Shown piece by piece: positions 9,001-16,387 of a DNA stretch of 32,240 nt (its first letter is position 1; every line of letters begins with the position of its first letter). The translations under genes were made by a program, and so were the position numbers. Location of the stretch: contig VBWD01000024.1 in NCBI GenBank assembly GCA_006218055.1, positions 18,860 to 51,099 on the forward strand, given 5' to 3'. Under the pieces are notes generated by a model. The model was given only the letters and a program-made list of their open reading frames with translations. It ran no database searches and was not told the DNA's origin. The DNA comes from Gallionellaceae bacterium (lineage in GTDB: Bacteria > Pseudomonadota > Gammaproteobacteria > Burkholderiales > Gallionellaceae).

Positions 9001-9201
9001 ATCGCCGCTGCCAGTGCGCGTGCCAAGCCCATCATCTTGACGGGATTGGCTGCGATGTTGGGCGCATTGTTCATCTTGGATGACCCCATCTTCAACGGAC
9101 TAGCGTTGTCGCTGATCTTCGGTATCTTGGTATCCACCATGCTCACGCTGGTCGTCATCCCTGTGTTGTATTACGCATCGTTGTACAAGAAGTACCAATA
9201 A
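5998..9201 (+). CDS. RND efflux permease, AcrB/HAE1-like
   Basis: At 1067 residues this is the usual length for an RND pump. One N-terminal helix is followed by a large periplasmic domain, a block of helices, a second periplasmic domain and a final helix block. The fourth helix carries the paired aspartates of the proton relay in GILVDDAIVVVEN (D421 and D422), and the tenth-helix region reads GIIVRNSILLVDF. These mark a proton-driven drug/solvent type exporter rather than SecDF. ATG at 5998 overlaps the adaptor stop; ATG at 6001 is an equally possible start. No TolC-like gene follows, so the outer-membrane partner must be encoded elsewhere. Substrate unknown. Confidence 0.93.
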   Translation: MMGISGRIARTFLHSQMTPLLALVAMLLGIFAVAVTPREEEPQINVTMANVLIAYPGASAQDVARTVSTPAEQVLSQIAGVDHVYSVSQPGMSVLTVQFKVGEEHVTSLVKLYDVINSHADWLPPTLGVMQPIIKAHGIDDVPILALTLWRAESAGGGLALTQVAHAIEAELKRVKGTREVATLGASQRAVRILLNPEALNAYQISLQEVRAALQAANVSQSAGTLVQSNREVLVQTNNFLSDAGEVRQLVIGTFDGKPVFLHDVAQVRDEAELPSNYVWMGTGVAAGDKGIEGQGEFTAVTVSVTKKPGENAVDVAEKLLHRVDELKGSVIPDDVKVTITRNYGETANDKAMKLIKKLFFATFAVVALVWFALGKREAAIVGIAIILTLALTLFASWAYGFTLNRVSLFALIFSIGILVDDAIVVVENIHRRRELSQHQPLSEIIPEAVDEVGSPTILATFAVIAALLPMAFVTGLMGPYMSPIPINASMGMLISLAIAFIVTPWLAHKLSDAHHAVVKDERDTKIAHFFRNLLTPFLNGVHGIPMRRKLWLGILAALLIAVSLTVVKLVVLKMLPFDNKSEFQVVVDMPSGTALEQTAGVMREVGTYLSTVPEVTDYQAYAGTASPINFNGLVRQYYLRNAPEQGDIQVNLQDKHQRDRSSHEIATAVREPIEAIAKKWNAKVKVVEVPPGPPVMSPIVAEIYGPDYQGAREVASKVREQFVQTADIVGIDDTVTEATPKLMLRVMQSKAAILGVSTQNIADTIQVALAGQDVTSLHEENAKYAPPLRMALPAEKRSRIDDVLKLKVRAKDGALIPLSDLVQVIQMQRDYPIYHKDLLPVVYVTGDMAGDLDSPLYGMFDINGKTGDMDLEQGGVLQSWFFHQPSDPYKSYALKWDGEWQVTFETFRDMGIAYGVGLILIYLLVVAQFKSYTVPLIIMAPIPLTIIGVMPGHALFGSQFTATSMIGMIALAGIIVRNSILLVDFINLQLRDGVDPQHAVIAAASARAKPIILTGLAAMLGALFILDDPIFNGLALSLIFGILVSTMLTLVVIPVLYYASLYKKYQ

Positions 9202-9205
9202 GCCT

Positions 9206-9250
9206 TAAGTCCTTACTTCCCGTTGAGGGGGTAAGGGCTTATTAATTTTT
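9206..9250 (+). terminator. Rho-independent terminator after the RND permease
   Basis: TAAGTCCTTAC (9206-9216) pairs with GTAAGGGCTTA (9231-9241), 11 pairs with one G-U, around a 14-base loop, followed by a T-rich tail ending in five T residues. Confidence 0.8.
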
Positions 9251-9254
9251 CGAG

Positions 9255-9277
9255 TAGAATCCGCAACCCTTAAGGAG
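9255..9277 (+). promoter_or_regulatory. -10-like TAGAATCCGC and ribosome-binding site of the DUF2892 gene
   Basis: TAGAAT at 9255-9260 lies 31 bases before the ATG and just after the preceding terminator, so a promoter is needed here. AAGGAG at 9272-9277 is a strong ribosome-binding site. I see no good -35 hexamer at 16-18 bases. Confidence 0.4.
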
Positions 9278-9285
9278 TTTCAAGC

Positions 9286-9495
9286 ATGAACGCAGAACGT
9301 ATTGTCCGCATCGTCGCCGGTTTTTTCATCTTGCTGTCTTTGGCATTGGGCGTTGAAGCCAGCCCTGTATTCGTCAGCAGCTATTTCTTGTTCTTCACGG
9401 CATTCGTTGGTTTGAACTTGTTCCAAAGTGGGTTCACACAGATATGCCCGTTGAATGGCATCCTCGCTCGTTTCGGTGTCAAAGGCAGTTGCTAA
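9286..9495 (+). CDS. DUF2892 (YgaP-like transmembrane domain) small membrane protein
   Basis: The 69-residue protein has two hydrophobic segments (about residues 8-24 and 28-48) and the family's C-terminal signature, here QICPLNGILARFGV, after an N-terminal NAERIVRIVAG. This domain is the membrane anchor of rhodanese YgaP in E. coli and often occurs alone next to sulfur-handling genes. Its function alone is not known. A rhodanese with its own membrane segment is encoded two genes downstream. The gene end overlaps the start of the glycosyl ligase gene. Confidence 0.85.
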   Translation: MNAERIVRIVAGFFILLSLALGVEASPVFVSSYFLFFTAFVGLNLFQSGFTQICPLNGILARFGVKGSC

Positions 9496-11282
9496 AAAAA
9501 TATCGCCCCCTTTCGTTTAATTTCGCCCACATCAGTTTGGCCTTCGTTGGCCTGATGTGGGTTTTGCCTTTTCTGAATTACAACCACGCGTTCCCCATCA
9601 CGACCTTCTATCAAGAGTGGAGTGCCGCCTTGCTGGGCATGTGCGCGCTCCCTTTGCTGTTGACGGCGCGTTATTGGCAAGCACCCCATGTGCCGCGCAT
9701 CGTGCTGTTGCCGATAGGGCTGCTGATGGTGATGTTGGTGCAGTTTTTGATAGGGCGCGTCTCTCACTTCGATCATCTGTTGTTGCTTTCCCTCTATTTC
9801 CTGTTTGCTGCGCTACTGATGATGTTGGGGCAGCGACTGCGTGAAGAGTTGGGGTTGTCACTGGTGGTGACGGTGCTCGCCGTTTTCGTTCTGATCGGCT
9901 CCGAATTGAATACCTTGGCGGGAATGCTGCAGCACTATCGTTGGGATACCTTCCTGAACTCGGTCGTCACCGTCAAGACCTCCAATGCGGTCTATGGCAA
10001 CACGGCGCAGCCGAACCACTATGCAAACTACATCGCGCTAGGCTTGTTGTCTCTGGGATTCCTGCATGCGAAACGTCTCCTGCGTATGTGGCAAACCATC
10101 GTTCTGGCTACGCCTCTGCTCTTTGTGTTGGTGCTTTCCGGTTCTCGCAGCGCTTGGCTCTATCTGACATTTGCGCTCGCACTTTCATGGTTGTGGCAGC
10201 GCAGGGATGTCTCGTTGCGTCCGGTGATGTTCTTTTCTCTGGCTGTCTGGTTGGGCTTCCTTGTGATGCATTTTGTGGTTCAGCTACCTTTTTTGGAAGG
10301 GGCCACAGGCAGTATCACTTCTGCGGAGCGGCTGTTCGGTGAGGTAGGCGGAGGCAGTATCCGTTTCCATCTTTGGCGTGAAGGTTGGCTGATCTTTGCG
10401 CAGTTCCCTCTGTTGGGTGCAGGCTTCGGCCAGTTCGCTTATGAGCATCTGCTGCTTGGATCGGAGTTGCAGAATCCATCTATCACGGGCCTTTACAACA
10501 ATGCCCACAACATCGTTCTGCAAGTGGCTGCTGAAGCAGGGCTTGCGGGCTTGGCCGTTCTGTTGGGCAGCTTGGGAATGTGGTTCTGGCAATCAGTCGT
10601 GCGCAAGACACAGTTCGATATCGAACATTGGTGGGCATACGGGGTGCTTGCCGTTATCGCCATCCATAGCCAATTGGAATATCCACTCTGGTATCTCTAT
10701 TTCATCGGCATCGCCGCGATACTGATAGGGTTGATCGACAAGACGAGCTATCGTTTGGAACTAAGAACGGTGGGTCGCCTATCGGTCGGCGTTATCCTAT
10801 TGTTGGGGGCGATGTCATTGGTGCAAGCGTTCCAAGGTTATAAACATCTTGAGGAAGCACTGCAACTCAGAATGGCGGCAAGCAAAGACCCCAAATACAT
10901 CCCTGCGGCACGTGACGAGTTGTTGGTGGCCTATCGCTATCCTTTGTTGAGTTCTTATGCCGAGTTGTTCATTGCCAACATGATGGATCCCAGCGCGGAT
11001 CATCTGAAGGAGAAGCTCGAGCTGAATGAGCGCGCACTGCGCTACATTCCCAACTCCACGGTTGTTTACCACCAAGCGTTGTTCTTGGTGTGGACGGATC
11101 GCCCCGAGGAAGCCAAGACGATGATCGCCGATGCGATTTGGGCCTATCCCTATGAGTGGGCTGTCGTCAAGACCGAGTTCGATCAGTTGGTGAAGCTAGA
11201 TTCAGTCCGCTTCGGCCCTCTGTTAGAATTCGCCACCCAAAAATACGAGGAGTACCAGCGTGCTGCAGTTCCTGGAAAATAA
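9489..11282 (+). CDS. PglL/Wzy-family O-oligosaccharyltransferase or O-antigen ligase
   Basis: A polytopic inner-membrane protein of about 597 residues with some 10-12 helices. The PglL_A-type motif is visible as NAVYGNTAQPNHYANY, followed by the Wzy_C region (LSGSRSAWLYL, then the large periplasmic loop with GAGFGQFAYEH and NAHNIVLQ, then HSQLEYPLWYLYF), which contains the conserved His/Arg/Glu positions of lipid-linked glycan ligases. The soluble C-terminal part resembles the Wzy_C_2 extension found in PglL proteins. It would move a glycan from undecaprenyl diphosphate to Ser/Thr of exported proteins such as pilins, or to lipid A core. Start: TTG at 9489 gives MLKKYRPLSF just before the first helix and overlaps the DUF2892 stop; ATG at 9444 is also in frame but would add a polar stretch overlapping DUF2892 by 52 bases. 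Confidence 0.85.
   Translation: MLKKYRPLSFNFAHISLAFVGLMWVLPFLNYNHAFPITTFYQEWSAALLGMCALPLLLTARYWQAPHVPRIVLLPIGLLMVMLVQFLIGRVSHFDHLLLLSLYFLFAALLMMLGQRLREELGLSLVVTVLAVFVLIGSELNTLAGMLQHYRWDTFLNSVVTVKTSNAVYGNTAQPNHYANYIALGLLSLGFLHAKRLLRMWQTIVLATPLLFVLVLSGSRSAWLYLTFALALSWLWQRRDVSLRPVMFFSLAVWLGFLVMHFVVQLPFLEGATGSITSAERLFGEVGGGSIRFHLWREGWLIFAQFPLLGAGFGQFAYEHLLLGSELQNPSITGLYNNAHNIVLQVAAEAGLAGLAVLLGSLGMWFWQSVVRKTQFDIEHWWAYGVLAVIAIHSQLEYPLWYLYFIGIAAILIGLIDKTSYRLELRTVGRLSVGVILLLGAMSLVQAFQGYKHLEEALQLRMAASKDPKYIPAARDELLVAYRYPLLSSYAELFIANMMDPSADHLKEKLELNERALRYIPNSTVVYHQALFLVWTDRPEEAKTMIADAIWAYPYEWAVVKTEFDQLVKLDSVRFGPLLEFATQKYEEYQRAAVPGK
11224..11252 (+). promoter_or_regulatory. -10-like TAGAATTCGC and ribosome-binding site before the rhodanese gene
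   Basis: TAGAAT at 11224-11229 lies 36 bases before the GTG start, inside the end of the ligase gene; a weak TTCAGT is 17 bases upstream. GAGGAG at 11247-11252 is a strong ribosome-binding site that supports the GTG start. Confidence 0.4.
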
Positions 11283-11673
11283 TGTTTTAACTGTATCAAT
11301 CACTTTCATCAGCGGCTACATGCTGTTCTGGTCTTACTTCGGAAATCGCTTGCGTGGTATCAAAGAGGTGGACACTCACGCAGCCATGAATTTGATCAAC
11401 CGACAGAACGCAGTCGTGCTGGATGTGCGCGAACAAACCGAATACGACGCAGGTCACATCATCAATAGCCGCCTGATCTCGGCGCGTGCCTTGAAGGAAC
11501 GCATCGGCGAACTTGAGAAGTTTCGTGAACGCCCGATCGTCGTCGTATGTCGCAGCGGCGCACGCGCCACAGCCGCGACAGCATTGCTGAACCGTGAGGG
11601 ATTCGCGCAAGCACACCTGTTGGTCGGTGGCGTCACGGCGTGGCAAAAAGCCAGTCTGCCGCTAGAGCGCTAA
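11260..11673 (+). CDS. Membrane-anchored rhodanese-like sulfurtransferase (YibN type)
   Basis: 137 residues: an N-terminal membrane helix (about residues 8-27) followed by a single rhodanese domain. VVLDVREQTEYDAGHI is the CH2A-like motif and C97 in VVVCRSGARA is the persulfide-carrying active-site cysteine in a six-residue loop. It would transfer sulfane sulfur at the cytoplasmic face of the inner membrane. It starts at GTG, overlapping the ligase gene by 23 bases. The order rhodanese-grxC-secB-gpsA is well conserved in beta- and gammaproteobacteria. Confidence 0.9.
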   Translation: MLQFLENNVLTVSITFISGYMLFWSYFGNRLRGIKEVDTHAAMNLINRQNAVVLDVREQTEYDAGHIINSRLISARALKERIGELEKFRERPIVVVCRSGARATAATALLNREGFAQAHLLVGGVTAWQKASLPLER

Positions 11674-11683
11674 GGAATCGAAA

Positions 11684-11941
11684 ATGGCTAAAGTCGTCAT
11701 GTATTGCACCGCCGTATGCCCTTACTGCATCAACGCGGAGCGCTTGTTGCTGAACAAGGGCGTGAAAGAGGTCGAGAAGATCCGCATCGACCTTATGCCA
11801 GAACAACGCGAATTGATGGAGGCCAAGACTGGCCGCCGCACCGTGCCGCAGATATACATCGACGAGACACACGTGGGCGGATGTGACGATTTATTTGCTC
11901 TAGATAGAGCAGGGGGCTTGATGCCGCTACTTAATAACTAA
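11684..11941 (+). CDS. grxC: Glutaredoxin 3
   Basis: 85 residues, the normal length of GrxC. The redox-active CPYC motif is at residues 12-15, followed by the conserved TVPQIYIDETHVGGCDD glutathione-binding segment. It reduces disulfides and glutathionylated proteins in the cytoplasm using glutathione. It starts 10 bases after the rhodanese stop and precedes secB by 13 bases, so it is part of the same operon. Confidence 0.96.
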   Translation: MAKVVMYCTAVCPYCINAERLLLNKGVKEVEKIRIDLMPEQRELMEAKTGRRTVPQIYIDETHVGGCDDLFALDRAGGLMPLLNN

Positions 11942-11954
11942 CCAAGGAATAGAA

Positions 11955-12437
11955 ATGACTGAAGCTGCAGCAGCACCCGCCGTCCCCGTTTTTAATATCG
12001 AAAAACTCTATGTGAAAGACTTGTCGCTGGAGATTCCCAATGCGCCCGCTATCTTCTTGGAGCGCGTCAATCCTCAGATCGACCTGCAATTGCAGACGCA
12101 AGCGTCCTCGGTCGACGAGGGGATCTTCGAGGTCGTGGTGACCATCACTGTGACAGCCAAGTTGCCAGAGAAAGACAAGGTCATGTTCCTCATCGAAGCC
12201 AAGCAGGCAGGTATCTTCCAGATCCGTAACATCCCGGCAGAAGAGATGGAGAGCGTGCTGGCGGTGATGTGTCCGAATATCCTGTATCCGTACCTGCGCG
12301 AAGTGGTGTCTGACGTCGCGGTGCGTGGCGGTTTCGCACCGGTGCTCCTCAATCCGATCAACTTCGATGTCATCTACCAGCAGCAAAAGCAACAGGCGCA
12401 AGCCCAGGCTGAAGCTGCCGCAACGGTCAAACATTGA
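11955..12437 (+). CDS. secB: Protein-export chaperone SecB
   Basis: 160 residues, typical of SecB. Recognisable landmarks are FNIEKLYVKDLSLEIPNAP near the N-terminus, the central MFLIEAKQAGIFQI, and CPNILYPYLREVVSDVAVRGGF followed by PVLLNPINFDVIY; the Gln/Ala-rich tail is also usual. It forms a tetramer that keeps preproteins unfolded and hands them to SecA. An AAGGAATAGAAATG context provides the ribosome-binding site. The stop overlaps the next ATG by one base. Confidence 0.97.
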   Translation: MTEAAAAPAVPVFNIEKLYVKDLSLEIPNAPAIFLERVNPQIDLQLQTQASSVDEGIFEVVVTITVTAKLPEKDKVMFLIEAKQAGIFQIRNIPAEEMESVLAVMCPNILYPYLREVVSDVAVRGGFAPVLLNPINFDVIYQQQKQQAQAQAEAAATVKH

Positions 12438-12868
12438 TGAAATTCTCCGCCGCACTGCTACTTTTCGTTGTCAGCCAAACGGCTGCGGCATTCGAGTACG
12501 TGTCGGTGGCTGAGCCTGCCATCTTGTATGACGCCAATTCCCTCAAGGCGAACAAGCTGTTTGTCGCCACGCGTTATTTGCCGCTGGAGCAGGTCGTGGT
12601 GTTGGAGAACTGGGTCAAGGTGCGCGATTCGGGTGGCAAGATCTTTTGGATCGAGAAGCGCAATCTGAGCAGCAAGCGCTATGTGGTTGTCACAACAGAG
12701 ACCTCAACAGTCCGTACCAACTGGGACGACAGCGCCACCGTGGCATTCATCGCACCACGCCAGCTTGGCTTGGAGTGGCTAGGTAATGCGGGCGCAGGTT
12801 GGGTCAAGGTGCGCCACCGGGATAGCACCACGGGGTACGTCAAAAGTAACGACGTCTGGGGCGACTGA
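12437..12868 (+). CDS. Exported SH3-domain protein
   Basis: 143 residues with a clear signal peptide (MKFSAALLLF...AAAFEY) and two bacterial SH3-like segments: about residues 22-76 (YDANSLKANKLFVATRYLP ... WVKVRDSGGKIFWIEK) and 84-140 (VRTNWDDSATVAF ... WVKVRHRDSTTGYVKSND). Proteins of this type usually bind cell-wall or other periplasmic ligands; no specific function is known. It is commonly found between secB and gpsA in betaproteobacteria. ATG at 12437 shares its A with the secB stop; a TTG three bases earlier is possible but unnecessary. The stop overlaps the gpsA start by one base. Confidence 0.85.
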   Translation: MKFSAALLLFVVSQTAAAFEYVSVAEPAILYDANSLKANKLFVATRYLPLEQVVVLENWVKVRDSGGKIFWIEKRNLSSKRYVVVTTETSTVRTNWDDSATVAFIAPRQLGLEWLGNAGAGWVKVRHRDSTTGYVKSNDVWGD

Positions 12869-13893
12869 TGCGCATCGCGGTTCTGGGTTCTGGCGCATGG
12901 GGTACGGCACTGGCGATCAGTTTCGCCGCACGCCACGAAGTCACACTGTGGGCGCGCGACGAGGGGCAGGCCGCGACGATGCGCGACACTCGACGCAATC
13001 AGCGCTACCTGCCCGACCTCCAACTTCCCCAGAATCTTGCAGTCACCGCGGACATCACTCAAGCATTGGATCAAGTCGAACTGATCATCGCGGCCGTTCC
13101 TGTGTCGGGACTGCGCCCCGTGATGCAACAGATCGCCAGCCACTTTCCGTCGGCGGGAAAACTTCCGGGTGTCATCTGGCTGTGCAAGGGTATCGAGACG
13201 ATCACTTCTTTGTTGCCCCATCAGATCGTGAATGAGACATTGCCCGCGAATTTCCCGCGTGGTGCGTTGACCGGACCGAGCTTCGCACAGGAGGTCGCAC
13301 GCGGACTGCCGACTGCATTGACGCTGGCCTCCACCGATGGTGAGTTCGCGCAGAGTACCGCCAAGGCATTGCACCACTCACGCTTGCGTATCTATTCCAG
13401 CACTGATGTGGTCGGTGTCGAGGTTGGTGGGGCCATCAAGAACGTGTTAGCCATCGCGGCCGGTATCTGTGATGGGATGCAGATGGGATTGAATGCGCGC
13501 GCTGCTTTGCTGACACGCGGTCTGGCCGAGATGACGCGCCTCGGTTTGCAGATGGGCGGACGTGCCGAGACCTTGGGCGGATTATCGGGAGTGGGCGACC
13601 TCATTCTCACCTGTACCGGCGATCTGTCGCGCAATCGCCAAGTCGGCATGTTGCTCGCGCAACGTCATTCTCTCTCTACCATCTTGGGTGAGCTGGGACA
13701 TGTGGCGGAAGGTGTCTATACCGCACGTGAAGTGCAGCGCATCGCCCAACAGCAGGGTGTAGAGATGCCGATCTGCCAAGCGGTGTATCGCGTGCTGTAC
13801 GAAAACATGCCGGCAGACAAAGCGGTCGAGGCACTACTCAGTCGCCAGCCCGGTGAAGAATTCTCCAGTACAGGGCAATACCGCACGATATAG
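12868..13893 (+). CDS. gpsA: Glycerol-3-phosphate dehydrogenase [NAD(P)+]
   Basis: 341 residues, near the usual length of GpsA. The N-terminal GSGAWGTALA is the dinucleotide-binding GxGxxG, the middle has GPSFAQEVARGLPTA, and GGAIKNVLAIAAGICDG contains the catalytic lysine. NARAALLTRGLAEMTRLG and LSGVGDLILTCTGDLSRNR are diagnostic. It reduces dihydroxyacetone phosphate to sn-glycerol 3-phosphate for phospholipid synthesis. Translationally coupled to the SH3 gene and last in its operon. Confidence 0.97.
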   Translation: MRIAVLGSGAWGTALAISFAARHEVTLWARDEGQAATMRDTRRNQRYLPDLQLPQNLAVTADITQALDQVELIIAAVPVSGLRPVMQQIASHFPSAGKLPGVIWLCKGIETITSLLPHQIVNETLPANFPRGALTGPSFAQEVARGLPTALTLASTDGEFAQSTAKALHHSRLRIYSSTDVVGVEVGGAIKNVLAIAAGICDGMQMGLNARAALLTRGLAEMTRLGLQMGGRAETLGGLSGVGDLILTCTGDLSRNRQVGMLLAQRHSLSTILGELGHVAEGVYTAREVQRIAQQQGVEMPICQAVYRVLYENMPADKAVEALLSRQPGEEFSSTGQYRTI

Positions 13894-13896
13894 AGG

Positions 13897-13915
13897 GAAG
13901 GGTAAATTACCCTTC
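13897..13915. terminator. Perfect dyad between convergent gpsA and trmL
   Basis: GAAGGGTAA and TTACCCTTC form a perfect 9-bp dyad around a single A. It covers the space just after the gpsA stop and the trmL stop codon itself, so it may end transcription from both sides. There is no long T run on either strand, so it would be a weak intrinsic terminator. Confidence 0.4.
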
Positions 13916-14584
13916 ACCCTCAAAGCCACACTGCCTCCACGCCTCATACACCACCACCGCCACCGTATTCGACAGGTTCAAACTGCGGTTGTTGGGCAAC
14001 ATCGGCAAGCGCAGTCGTTGTTCTGGCGGCAATGATTCCAAGACTTCACTTGGCAAGCCTCGACTTTCTGGGCCGAACAAAAACGCGTCTCCCTTTTGAT
14101 AGCACACCTCATGGAAGGGGTGCGAACCTTTGGTGGTGAAGGCGAACAGGCGCAGGGGATTCGAAAGTTCGCGTAGCGATGCGGTTGTCCCCTCTCCCAA
14201 GGATTCAAGATTGCCTTTCTCGTTTGCTCTTTCTCCCGCTAGCGGGGGAAAGTTGGATAGGGGGGATTCATGTGGGGGATAACCAGCGACTTGCACGGTT
14301 CTATCGTGCTTAGTCGAATGGCTAGTAGTCCCATCAGGGTTAGGGTGGGGGAGGTGCGCATGGCGCGCCTGAGGCAAGCTTTGAAGACATTCCTGCAAGC
14401 TGTCATGCACCTTCATCGACGCATACTCGTGATAATCCAAGCCTGCCCGCTTCAACTGCTTGTCATCAAGATCGAACCCAAGAGGGCGCACCAGATGTAG
14501 ATGGACTCCCGTGTTGGCACACAAGCGAATTACGTTGCCTGTATTGGGAGGTATCTCTGGTTGATACAGAATGACTTCGAACAT
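13907..14584 (-). CDS. trmL: tRNA (cytidine/uridine-34-2'-O)-methyltransferase with in-frame insertion
   Basis: A SPOUT-class methyltransferase that 2'-O-methylates the wobble base of certain leucine tRNAs. Conserved blocks are [18 protein letters not shown] (motif 1, residues 9-26), GPESRGLP (motif 2, about 171-178) and [21 protein letters not shown] (motif 3, about 198-218), which make the knotted SAM site. At 225 residues it is about 70 longer than usual. The extra length is one block, roughly residues 74-141, rich in Pro/His/Gly/Ser and encoded by palindromic repeat DNA; flanking sequence joins well if the block is removed. All catalytic motifs are intact, so the enzyme may still work. 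It is the only - strand gene here. Confidence 0.9.
   Translation of the reverse strand: MFEVILYQPEIPPNTGNVIRLCANTGVHLHLVRPLGFDLDDKQLKRAGLDYHEYASMKVHDSLQECLQSLPQARHAHLPHPNPDGTTSHSTKHDRTVQVAGYPPHESPLSNFPPLAGERANEKGNLESLGEGTTASLRELSNPLRLFAFTTKGSHPFHEVCYQKGDAFLFGPESRGLPSEVLESLPPEQRLRLPMLPNNRSLNLSNTVAVVVYEAWRQCGFEGEG
14162..14371 (-). repeat. REP-like element inserted in frame within trmL
   Basis: About 200 bases match nothing in normal TrmL. They contain a near-perfect 24-base palindrome at 14229-14252 (CTTTCTCCCGC/GCGGGGGAAAG type, one mismatch) and runs such as CCCCTCTCCC and GGGTTAGGGTGGGGGAGG, the style of dispersed REP elements in proteobacteria. The other copy of this style lies at 17678-17703. 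Borders are estimated from protein alignment by memory, so they may be off by 10-20 bases. Confidence 0.65.
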
Positions 14585-14586
14585 GA

Positions 14587-14620
14587 GAAAAGCCTTGTTG
14601 AATAGTATGAAAAGCCTTGT
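14587..14620. promoter_or_regulatory. Direct repeats GAAAAGCCTTGT, 22 bases apart, between trmL and mshE
   Basis: GAAAAGCCTTGT occurs at 14587-14598 and 14609-14620, starts 22 bases apart (about two helical turns), in the divergent intergenic region. The spacing would suit a regulator binding two half-sites on one face of the DNA. It could equally be a chance duplication. No convincing -35/-10 pair was found for either gene. Confidence 0.3.
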
Positions 14621-14692
14621 CAGGAAACGGGAAAACGGCTAACTTCCGCTCCGATTGTTTGGTTGTGGTGCATTAATACTTCAGGGGGAATT

Positions 14693-16385
14693 ATGGCGCG
14701 TCCGGAAAAAGTTCGCTTGGGCGACTTGCTGGTACAGCACGCTCGATCAGTTGCAATTCGTGCTTGAACAGCAGAAACGCACGGGTCGCAAGCTGGGTCG
14801 AGTTTTGGTGGACAACGGTTTCATCACCGAAGATCAGATCTCTGAGACGCTGGCCAAGCAGCTCAGCATCCCCTACATCAACCTCAAGTACTACAACCCC
14901 AACCTGGAGATCGTGCGGCGCTTGCCCGAAAATCAAGCACGCCGTTTCCGCGCCATCGCACTTGAGGAGCGCAACGGCGCTTTGCTCATCGGGATGACTG
15001 ATCCTACCGACCTGTTCGCATTCGACGAGATCTCGCGCATCCTCAAGCGCGACATCGATGTGGCCGTGGTCACCGAGGGGCAGCTGCTCGAAACAATTGA
15101 CCGTGTGTACCGCCGTACTGACGAGATCAGCGGTCTGGCAAAAGAGATATCAGAGGATTTGGGCGAGGGTTACATCGACTTCGGCGCGCTGAGCGATACT
15201 GTCGGCACCGAAGAGGCGCCGGTAGTGAAACTGTTGCAAACCATGTTCGAAGATGCCGCGCAGGTCGGCGCATCCGACGTTCACATCGAACCTCAGGAAA
15301 CACGCTTGCAGATCCGCTTCCGTATCGACGGCGCGTTGCATCTGCAAACTGAAGCAGACAGCAAGATCGCCGGATCCATCGCCTTGCGTTTGAAGCTGAT
15401 GTCCGGACTCGACATCTCGGAAAAACGTCTGCCGCAGGATGGTCGTTTCAACATCCGCGTACGCGATCAGGCCGTGGATGTGCGTATCTCCACCATGCCC
15501 ACCCAATACGGCGAATCCGTGGTCATGCGTCTGCTCAACCAGAGCGGCAGCTTCCTCTCCCTCGACAAACTCGGCATGCCGCCGGATATGCTCAAGCGCT
15601 TCCGCGAGATCATCCAGCGCAGCAACGGCATGGTGCTGGTCACCGGCCCCACGGGTTCGGGAAAAACGACCACGCTGTATGCAGGCCTGGCCGAGATCAA
15701 CACCATCGATCAAAAGATCATCACCGTAGAAGACCCTGTCGAATATCGTTTACCCGGCATCAATCAAGTACAGGTGAACGAAAAGATCGATCTTACTTTC
15801 TCCAAAGTGTTGCGTTCCGCTTTGCGCCAAGACCCGGATGTCATTCTCATCGGCGAAATGCGCGATGCGGAAACAGCGCAGATCGGTATGCGTGCCGCGA
15901 TGACGGGTCACTTGGTGTTCTCCACCCTGCACACGCGCGATTCGAGCGGTACCTTGTTCCGTTTGGTGGACATGAATGTGCCTAAATACATGGTGGCCTC
16001 CTCGGTACAGGCTGTGCTGGCACAGCGGCTACTACGCCGTGTGTGCGAAAGCTGCAGCGAGGTGCATCAACCGACACCGCAAGAAGTCGAATGGCTGGAA
16101 TCGGAAGGTGTGGCGCGTGGCGCGTGGGGTAATTTGATGCATGGACGCGGTTGTTCACATTGCAACGGTACGGGGTATCACGGACGTATGGGCGTCTATG
16201 AGATGTTGGAAATGACCCAAGACCTGGTGGATGCAGCGGCACATGAAGACAACACCCACTTTATGCAGGCCGCGCGCAATTACCTAAAAGGCAAGACATT
16301 GATCGATGGCGCGCTGAACGAGATGAAATTGGGACACACCAGCATTGCCGAGGTTATGCGCATCAGTAACCAGGTCGAGGACTAA
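14693..16385 (+). CDS. mshE: MSHA pilus extension ATPase MshE (frameshifted near 14738)
   Basis: A GspE/PilB-type hexameric ATPase. The N-terminal MshEN domain is followed by an ATPase domain with Walker A GPTGSGKTT (near 15645), Walker B DPDVILIGEMRD (near 15832), an intervening SDVHIEP Asp box and a four-cysteine zinc motif CESC...CSHC (near 16049-16161). The natural start is ATG 14693, after AGGGGG at 14683-14688, and reads MARPEKVRLGDLLVQH. This frame stops at 14767; the homologous sequence resumes as TLDQLQFVLEQQ in the frame that runs to 16385. The switch is at 14735-14741. An ORF beginning at 14655 in the second frame exists, but its first 29 codons are not MshE-like. As read, the gene is broken unless this is a sequence error. 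Confidence 0.85.
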
Positions 16386-16387
16386 GC

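Noticed and set aside
14655-14738. Start of mshE at ATG 14655
   Set aside because: The first 29 residues in this frame are unlike any MshE, while the out-of-frame ATG at 14693 has the family's true N-terminus and a strong ribosome-binding site.
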